DNA of 64,000 bases from Adiantum capillus-veneris (lineage: Eukaryota; Streptophyta; Polypodiopsida; Polypodiales; Pteridaceae): contig CM043947.1 in assembly GCA_014529385.2 (NCBI GenBank), positions 118,114,087 to 118,178,086 of the forward strand. The letters are read 5' to 3'. Every line of letters starts with the position of its first letter. The first letter of the stretch is position 1. Below the pieces are notes generated by a model. It saw only the letters and a list, made by a program, of their open reading frames with translations. It ran no database searches and was not told the DNA's origin. The translations under genes and the position numbers were made by a program. Of this stretch, positions 54,926 to 64,000 are shown one piece after another.

Positions 54926-57900
54926 ATGTCTGACGGTTTCAGTCAGATTGTTACTGAGAAGCTTGAGAAAAATAACTACCCTGCATGGAATTTTAGAATA
55001 ACAAATTTCCTAAAAGGAAAAGGTTATTGGGACTATGTAGAAGGAGACAATGAAAAGGAACCAGAGATTCCCGAGGCAAATGCTACAGCAGAACAAAGGA
55101 AAGCTTTGAGGGACTGGCAACAAGGCCAGAGCAAAGTGATGTATTGGCTTTCTATGAGCATCACAGATGGCATGATGGGCTATCTACAGGATGCTGAAAC
55201 CCCCGCCATTGCATGGAGAAACTTAGGCAGAGTGTTCGAGGTGAACACCAAGGCCAGGAAGCTTCAACTAAAGTCGGAGCTAAATCAGGTTAAGAGGAAC
55301 AACCTCTCAATCAATGATTATGCCTTGAAGATCAAGAGTATCATTGAGGCTCTTGGATCTATTAAAGTCTCAGTGGAAGACGATGACATTGTCCGTGCAT
55401 GCTTGGATGGTCTAGGAGATGAGTATGTACATTTTAGGTCTTCCATGAATACAAGAGACGACATCCCCGTGTTCCAAGATTTGATTTCTATGCTTATTCT
55501 TGAGGAGAAGAACCTTGACACATCTTCTTCTCATGGCAGAAATAATTCTGAACAGGCCTTCTATTCTAACTCCAACAGAGGTAGAGGTAGATGTCGTGGT
55601 CGAGGCCCAAGGGGTTGCAGGGGCCAATTTCTGGAAGGTCAATCAAATCAAAACAATACAGGTGGCAGGGGAAACCAGTCTCAAGGCAGGGGGAGTCAAA
55701 GAGGTCGTGGTGCAGGATCAAGCAGGCAGCAACATACTCCAGATAGCAGAGAATGTTGGACTTGTGGTGAAAGAGGTTACATGTCACGTGACTGTCCAAA
55801 GGGAAAAGCAAGTGGAAAGAGAGAACAGGGCAACTATGAATCTACTAGCAGAGATGCAGATGACAGCAAAAACGAGCGCATGTTTGTTATGCAGAATGTA
55901 ATGAATACAATGACTGCAGAGAATTCCACCCAAGATGATGTTTGGTATGTGGATTCAGGTGCCTCTAATCACATGACGTCTCATGGAGAGTGGTTTAGAG
56001 ATATGCACAAACCAGATGTGTCAGGCTATGTGCAGACAGGAGATGACACAGCTCACCCCATTGCTCATGTAGGGGACATACCTCTAAATACGAAGAGTGG
56101 GAAATCAAAGTACTTAGCAGATGTACTTCATGTCCCAAACATTACAAAGAATCTTGTTTCTGTTGGACAAATGGTTGAGCAGGGTTTGCAGGTTCGCTTC
56201 AATCCAAATGGCTGTTATGTAGAAGATTTCCAGAATGGCTGTAAGCTGATCACAGAGGGAAAATGTGTGGGCAGAATGTTTACGCTGAATGTAGACATGC
56301 CTGAGGTAAAAGTTTCATTATTTGCACAGGACACAGGTGTTGTGGCTGATGTTGAAATTTGGCACAAACGCATTGGCCATGTCAATGAGCAGAGATTGCG
56401 CACCATGCGATCAAAACAGATTGTAAAAGGTTTGCCCAAATTCAAGGTGGATGGTATGCATAAAGTGTGTGCAGCATGCCAGCTTGGAAAACAGTCAAAG
56501 GGCTCATTTCCACATGAGCGCAATGTATGTAAAAAGCTACTTGAGGTGGTGCACACAGATGTTTGGGGTCCAACCGATACTGCAAGTATACATGGTTGCA
56601 GGTATTATGTCTCTTTCATTGATGACCATACAAGGAAAGTATGGGTCTACTTTATGCGTAACAAAAGTGAAGTGTTTGGTCACTTTCAAGACTTCAAAGT
56701 CATGATTGAGAAGGAGACAGATATGCAAATCAAGACATTGAGGTCAGATGGAGGGGGACAGTACTTCTCCAATGATTTTTCAGATTTTCTGCGAATGCAT
56801 GGTATCCGCAGGCAGTTTACATGCAGATATACTCCACAACAGAATGGGGTCGCAGAAAGGAAAAACAGGCACATTGCAGAGGTTGCACGTGCATTGATGA
56901 ATGAGAAGAACATGCCTCATCATTTCTGGGCTGAAGCCGTAAATACAGTTGTGTACATTATGAACAGGACACCTACAACTGCGGTGCATGATGTAACACC
57001 TGAGGAAAAGTTTACAGGTACAAAGCCTGATTTGGCACACTTGAAAGTGTTTGGATGCATAGCTTACGTGCATGTACTAGATGAGTTGCGTAGGAAATTG
57101 GATCCTAAAGCAGAGAAATGTATTCTTTTGGGATATTCCCTTGAACAAAAGGGGTACAGGTGCTACAATCCTACTACACGAGAATTACGAGTGAGCAAAG
57201 ATGTAGTCTTTGATGAGATGAGCAGCTGGTACAGTAATGCACATGGCACTATTGGGGCTGATGTAAAAGATGATGTGGTTGTACAAAATGTGAGGCCACA
57301 GTCACAGGTTTTGAGTGGACCACAAGAGTCCTCTTCTCGTGGCTTTGTTGAGAAACCATGGAATGGTAGACTACGTACGCAGGTTACTCCACCAACAGGT
57401 ACAGGGAATGTATCACGAAAAGGAAAGGAAAAGGTTGATGAACCTCCCTTTATGGCTGATGCATCATCAGGTTTTTCACATGTAGACATGGATTCAGATG
57501 GTTCTGAACAAAGTCTTGATGAGGAATTTGGAATTCCGGCTGTCAGGACACCTGGTGTAAGGAAAGTACAAGAAGATGCTAGAGGACAAAGGAGTGACCC
57601 AGGACCGCGCAGATCTAATAGAGTCAGAAATCCAGTTCAGAAATTGACTTATGATGGGTATCTAGCGCATCACCAAGCTTACATGGCTAAGGTGATGCAG
57701 GATGTGGAGCCCACATGTTTTGAGGATGCAGTTGGAAATGTGCATTGGGATGATGCAATGAATGAAGAGATGGCTGCATTGGAAGCAAACGACACATGGG
57801 AGTTGGTGCCATTGCCAAGTGGCAAGAAAGCTATTGGTTCTAAATGGGTGTATAAAACCAAGCATAAGGCTGATGGTAACATTGAGCGTCACAAGGCAAG

Positions 57901-59275
57901 GCTGGTCGCAAAGGGTTATGCACAGACGTATGGCATAGACTATGAGGAGACCTTTGCTCCAGTGGCAAAGATGACGACTGTGAGAGCTGTCATAGCAATG
58001 GCTGCATCTAGAGGATGGATTATGCATCAAATGGATGTAAAGAATGCCTTCTTGAATGGTGAGTTGCAAGAGGAAGTGTATATGGATCAGCCACCTGGTT
58101 ATGTCGATCCAGGTTACCCAGATTATGTATGCAGACTTCTCAAATCTTTGTATGGTTTGAAGCAGGGCTCTAGAGCATGGTATGACAGGATTGCCAAGTA
58201 TCTTGTCAGTATTGGTTTTAGGAGAGCTCATGCTGATCATTCACTCTATGTACGTGAGAGTGATGTGGGGATTGTGGTCATTACCATATATGTAGATGAC
58301 CTTAATATTGTTGGTAACAATGCTATGGAGATTGACCATGTGAAGGGTCTTCTCAAACAGGAGTTTGAAATGAAAGATTTAGGCGAGTTGCGCTACTTTC
58401 TTGGCATTGAGGTGATCAGGACTCCAGAGGGTGTATGGCTATCACAGAGACAGTATGCTTTGGACATGTTTTCAAAGTATGGTATGGCTGATTGTAAGCC
58501 AATTTCTATTCCCTTGGATGTGAATGCAAAGCTGAGTGCGCAGAAGGGTGATGTTGTTGAGGATGTCAACATGTACAGGAAGATTATGGGTAGTCTAATC
58601 TACTTGACTATCATGAGGCCAGACTTGAGCTACACAGTAGGATTGGAGAGTTAGTTCATGCAGCTTCCGAGGAAGCCACATTTGGATGGAGTACGACGAA
58701 CACTTAGGTATGTGCAAGGTACTCTTGACTACGCATTGTTCTATGCAGCAGATGCACCATTAGCATTGTATGGGTATACAGATGCAGATTGGGCAGGTAG
58801 CATTGTTGACAGTAGATCTACGAGTGGCTTCATGTTCTCTTTTGGGATTGCTGTTGTTACTTGGAGCAGCAAAAAGCAGCCTACGGTTGCTTTATCGAGC
58901 ACAGAGGCCGAGTACAGAGGTGCAGCAGTTGCGACGTGCGAGGTAGCTTGGCTACGCACATTACTTGAGGACTTGGGAGTGCAGGTGGACCAGCAGATTG
59001 TCATTCATTGTGACAATCTCAGCAGCATGTAGTTGGCTAGGAACCGAGTGTTCCATGCCAGGACCAAACACATAGAGGTCCATTACCACTACGTTCGAGA
59101 GCGAGTGTTGGCGGGCGACATCGACTTGGTCTACGTCAGCACAGAGGAGCAGATAGCGGATATATTTACCAAGGCCCTCGGAGCTGAGAAGCTTCGACGT
59201 TTCCGGACTATGCTTGGACTCTGCGACATGCAGAGCTCGAGGGGGAGTGTTGAGATATCGAGCTCTACACCTTGA
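54926..59275 (+). CDS. Copia Gag-Pol polyprotein with two internal TAG codons
   Basis: The ATG at 54926 is the first in the long frame. Residues 1-190 are UBN2-type Gag (KLEKNNYPAWNFRITNFLKG). A Gly/Arg-rich linker and the knuckle CWTCGERGYMSRDC (about 277) follow, where the usual His is Tyr. Then come protease WYVDSGASNHMTS (about 340), pre-integrase WHKRIGHVNE..CAACQLGKQ, and integrase core VHTDVWGP, SFIDDHTRK, RSDGGGQY and QNGVAERKNR. RT has WVYKTKHKADG, MDVKNAFLNGEL, SLYGLKQ and the YVDDLNIV active site (about 1130). RNase H has DADWAGS and SSTEAEYRG. TAG at 58652-58654 and 59030-59032 lie in the same frame where CAG (Gln) is expected. The length, 1449 codons, is usual. The protein drives particle assembly, reverse transcription and integration; this copy would stop before RNase H. 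Confidence 0.93.
59238..59247 (+). promoter_or_regulatory. Copia polypurine tract
   Basis: CGAGGGGGAG directly precedes the right LTR, as needed for plus-strand priming. Confidence 0.8.
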
Positions 59276-59569
59276 GTTGGCATCCACTATGGGTCTTGGC
59301 CGCTTACGGCATTTACTCACTGGCGCGTTAGGTGACCAACACGGAGGATCTCTGCCAGTGATTCTACAGCTAGACTACACTTATAGTGCCAGCCTAGTAC
59401 GCTTCTAGCGAGTTCACACTTAGTGACCGCATGTACATATGTGCTACTTTTCAGCTTTAGCACTTAGTCATTTTGTACTCTCTTTTCTGTGAAGAAGAAG
59501 AAGAAGCTTTCCATCTCTGTGTGCTTTGTGCTTGTCTTGTGTAGCTCTCTTGCATCCTCATTCTTTACA
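59248..59569 (+). repeat. Copia right LTR
   Basis: Starts TGTTGAGATATCGAG and ends CATTCTTTACA, followed by TATCC. The polyprotein frame runs 28 bases into it. Confidence 0.95.
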
Positions 59570-59574
59570 TATCC

Positions 59575-61420
<1,846 letters not shown>

Positions 61421-61425
61421 TCAAG

Positions 61426-61437
61426 TGGTATCAAAGC
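61426..61437 (+). promoter_or_regulatory. Primer-site-like sequence of a partial retroelement
   Basis: TGGTATCAAAGC differs from the initiator tRNA-Met site by one base. It lies about 1.6 kb upstream of a gag remnant, so the sequence just before (ending TCATCA) may be the end of an LTR starting as TGTTGGGTTAGC near 61267. The partner LTR would be beyond the window. Confidence 0.5.
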
Positions 61438-61439
61438 TC

Positions 61440-62600
61440 TACTAGGATATGCTAGCTAGGTTTCTTGTTAAGTATTTGTGTAATTAGCATTCCCTAAACT
61501 CTATTTACATTACCTTAATAATACCAATCCCTAATCATCACTTGGGCAAAAGCATGATCCACTACCCTTTGGTGATTAGGTGAAGAGGAGCTAGCATTTA
61601 GCATTGGTTGTGTGTGCAATTCCTCAATTAGTGTGCATTATGTGCTCAATTTGAGCCTACTTTGTGTTAACATAGTTATCATCATAATCATTATCACTTT
61701 GTGCCATTAATGTGTGTACCAAGCTCTTTGTGACACCTTTTTGTAGAGCTTCTAAATACTAAATTTTCTCGTGATTTGACCCCTTAATGGTGTGTGCTAC
61801 AAGCCATTGTCAAGAGCTTCTTGTAGAACCCCTAGGCTTTGATTTTGGAACTCATAAGCCCAAGTAATCTTCATTGTAATTATAGGTGTGCACGCGCGCA
61901 TGTGTGTGTGTGTGTGTGTGTGCGCGCGCGCGCGCTTTAACTTTTGTGGGCACACTGTAGAAATTGAGAATAAAATTCTTGTTTTTTGCTCTCTCACTCA
62001 AGCAAGGCCCATCACCCACGTGGTTAGCTTTCCATACTTGGGTCTTTGGACCCACCCTCGTGAACTCAAATCATGTATGGGGCCTGCTTTGGATGCACGT
62101 AGTGGGCGGACCCGATTCTTGGAACTCAATGGAGCGCATTACCTTGGCGGGTCCTTTAGCTGACCATGACACACCATTTCTTTTTACCCTCACCAGAACT
62201 TAACAGCGATGATAAGCTACAATTGGGGGAGCTTTTGGGTCCATAGGCAGCCTATCTTGAATCGTTGCCCCGCCTGCCCAAACTCCACCTTGATCACCCC
62301 TTGCCTAAGGGTCCTTTCCCACCTCTAAAAAGGAGTTCTCACACACAAGAAAAGTCATTGGTGCTACTCTCTACTAAGCAGGGATTCTTGCAGTAGGTGA
62401 TCAAAATCTCAAAGAGCTCCAAGTGGAAGGATAAAGAAAAACCAAGGAATCAAGCTTCGAGGCCACTCAAAAGGCTTCAACAAGGGACTTCAAAGGCGTC
62501 CATCCAACGAGCATTCAAAGAGTTTCAAAATGCCTTTGTCATCAAAAATCAAGCTTTCTATTGTGAAGAGGAGCTTCACAAAATGAATTGTCCCCCCCCC

Positions 62601-62676
<76 letters not shown>

Positions 62677-63019
62677 TAACTCCAAAAAAACTTTGCAATC
62701 AAGCACAAAAGTCCTTTTCAATGTATATCATAATCTACGATTATGGTGATGATTTCATAGTTGTGCTTGTGTAAAGAGGTAGACATTGTCTAGGAGAGTC
62801 TCCTAAGCTAAGACCCCTCTATTAGCGCAATTTAAGAGAAAGGGCTTAGAAAATTTATTGGGGAGGGGTTTCCCACTTGGAAAACCAAGTTGAAAGGCTA
62901 CTTAATGAAAAAGCACTTGTGGGGAGTAGTCAAGCCAACGATCACTAACCATTGATGGAGCGAGCATACATACAAACACGATCTATGAGCACACAAAATC
63001 AAGGGACAAGTGGGCATTA
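61440..63019. other. Leader region of the partial retroelement, with microsatellites
   Basis: (GT)n(GC)n at 61900-61934 and a C run joined to a long (CT)n at 62591-62673. A 125-codon open frame at 62397-62774 is mostly low-complexity at its end; its first 60 residues (SKSSKWKDKEKPRNQASRPL) are basic and unrecognised. Confidence 0.45.
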
Positions 63020-63649
63020 GGAATCATAATCATTGCACTACATGAAAATTATGTACACTTTACTAGTGATTGTGAAACCTCAGCTGCATAGGAAGCACTA
63101 GAAAAAAACTTTGGATCTAGGAAAAAGAAGAGCAAAGTGAGCTTAAAAAAAGATCTATAAAAATTAAAAATGGAACATAATGAAGACATTGCAAGCTTGG
63201 TCAATCGCCTTAAAAGCATGACCACACAACTAGCTTATGTAAACAGTGTTGTACTAGAGGAGGACAAAATTGCAATTCTTCTAGTAGTCTTACCACCTAG
63301 ATTAATGACCATCATCGAGGAGAAGGTTCCAACACCAGATTTCCAAGATGGAATCAACTCTTTAATGTCAGAGGAGAAGAAGCAAGGGAGGAATGCTACT
63401 TTAGGGGAAGGAGCTTTTGCAGTTAGCTCTAGTAACAAAACTTGTTTCAAGTGTGGCAAAGAAGGGCACATAGCCGAGGACTATCTAGAATCGAAGACTT
63501 GTAGCATTTGCAGAAAGAAGTTTCATCGTCCTTCCAAGTTTTTTCAAAAGTACAGTGGCAGCACTAGCAGAAATCCAAGCCCCAAAGTCTATTTGGTGGA
63601 AGAAAACAAAGATGAAGAATCTCATGGCGTGTTGTATATCAGTAGATAG
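63020..63649 (+). pseudogene. Copia-type gag remnant with zinc knuckle
   Basis: The continuous part from 63170 encodes MEHNEDIASLVNRLKSMTTQ and KIAILLVVLPPRLMTIIEEK, the UBN2-type gag pattern. The knuckle-like CFKCGKEGHIAEDY follows, where the last Cys is Tyr. Upstream, stops interrupt related sequence (LGKRRAKVSLKKDL) from about 63020. The frame closes at 63649 with TAG. No protease or RT is seen before the window ends at 64000. Confidence 0.7.
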
Positions 63650-64000
63650 AGCTTGAAGAGGACATTCTAACTGTCAAGCCTCCGCCAACTTTGGAGTTTG
63701 TTTGCAAAAATTTATCCATGCGCCCGTTTTGGTAGAGAGAGGTAAAGTCAAACTCCTTAAAGGGTCCCTTTGTGAGTCCAAATTTTGCCTAATGATCATC
63801 AAGCACCTTAGTCATCAAGCATGACAAGCAGGACAAGCACCTTGAGCTAGATCGGGTTCCCGCGCCTCAAGGTCAAAGGACTTTTACACACATTATTGGA
63901 GGTATTCAATGAAGCTAACCCTAAGGTCTTATGCTCCATTGGTTAGTCTTGCTCTTTGATAGACCATCTCTCATTTGGGCCCCTTTACCATTGGCCCCAT

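Larger units (their letters stand above)
54346..59569 (+). mobile_element. Complete Ty1/copia LTR retrotransposon
   Basis: Identical-length LTRs of 322 bp (54346-54667 and 59248-59569) and the 5 bp duplication TATCC (54341-54345 and 59570-59574) define the element. By eye the LTRs differ at six positions, all transitions. The domain order protease, integrase, RT, RNase H marks Ty1/copia. One long frame spans gag to RNase H with two TAG codons. Confidence 0.96.

Overview
The window is nuclear DNA of a land plant with a large, repeat-rich genome. The evidence is plant-type CACTA (En/Spm) transposons, Ty3/gypsy and Ty1/copia elements primed by initiator tRNA-Met, L1-like LINE tails, tRNA-derived SINE-like repeats, an alpha-expansin gene, MADS-box fragments and very many long (GA)n/(CT)n and (AC)n tracts. 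The density of GA tracts and the style of the MADS fragments would fit a fern or lycophyte, but the sequence alone does not fix the taxon. Almost everything here is transposable-element sequence.

Layout. 31-8847: a decayed CACTA element (CACTA-1, + strand) with TGA target duplications. 8848-10220: three degenerate ~500 bp tandem units. 11436-12367: an alpha-expansin gene broken by small frameshifts. 15368-32302: a chromovirus-like gypsy element (- strand, ACGCG duplications, initiator-Met primer site). Its left LTR is split by a second, much better preserved CACTA element (CACTA-2, 16207-23848, - strand, TTT duplications). CACTA-2 has a clean three-exon TNPA-like gene and a six-exon tnp2 transposase gene closed by a single nonsense codon. 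It also carries a captured heavy-metal-associated (HMA) domain fragment upstream of the transposase, in the slot where CACTA-1 holds different cargo.

32.5-41.2 kb holds host-like or unclassified genes: a clean two-exon 407-residue coiled-coil/RING-like protein, a locus ending in an FCP1/NIF-type phosphatase domain preceded by acidic 80-residue repeats, and a minus-strand gene remnant. These are embedded in arrays of a 16 bp palindrome (TGTGCTATATAGCACA and variants). 42.5-43.6 kb is a 5'-truncated LINE-like fragment. 43.9-46.5 kb is an array in which MADS-box first-exon pieces alternate with GA tracts.

47151-50301 is an internally deleted copia element (191/187 bp LTRs, CCTTT duplications) that landed inside a tRNA-derived SINE. 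53825-53986 is a 162 bp candidate Helitron with a related unoccupied site near 61.07 kb. 54346-59569 is a complete copia element (322 bp LTRs, TATCC duplications) whose single polyprotein frame carries two TAG codons. The last 3 kb holds the start of another copia-like element (primer site near 61426, gag remnant to 63649) that probably runs off the window.

The two CACTA copies are the most informative part. They share TIRs, a 27-29 bp subterminal palindrome, the order SINE, GATTTA repeat, cargo, leader, tnp2, TNPA, and the same gene structure, so one can be read against the other. Protein-family names are from recognition of motifs; no database search was run.
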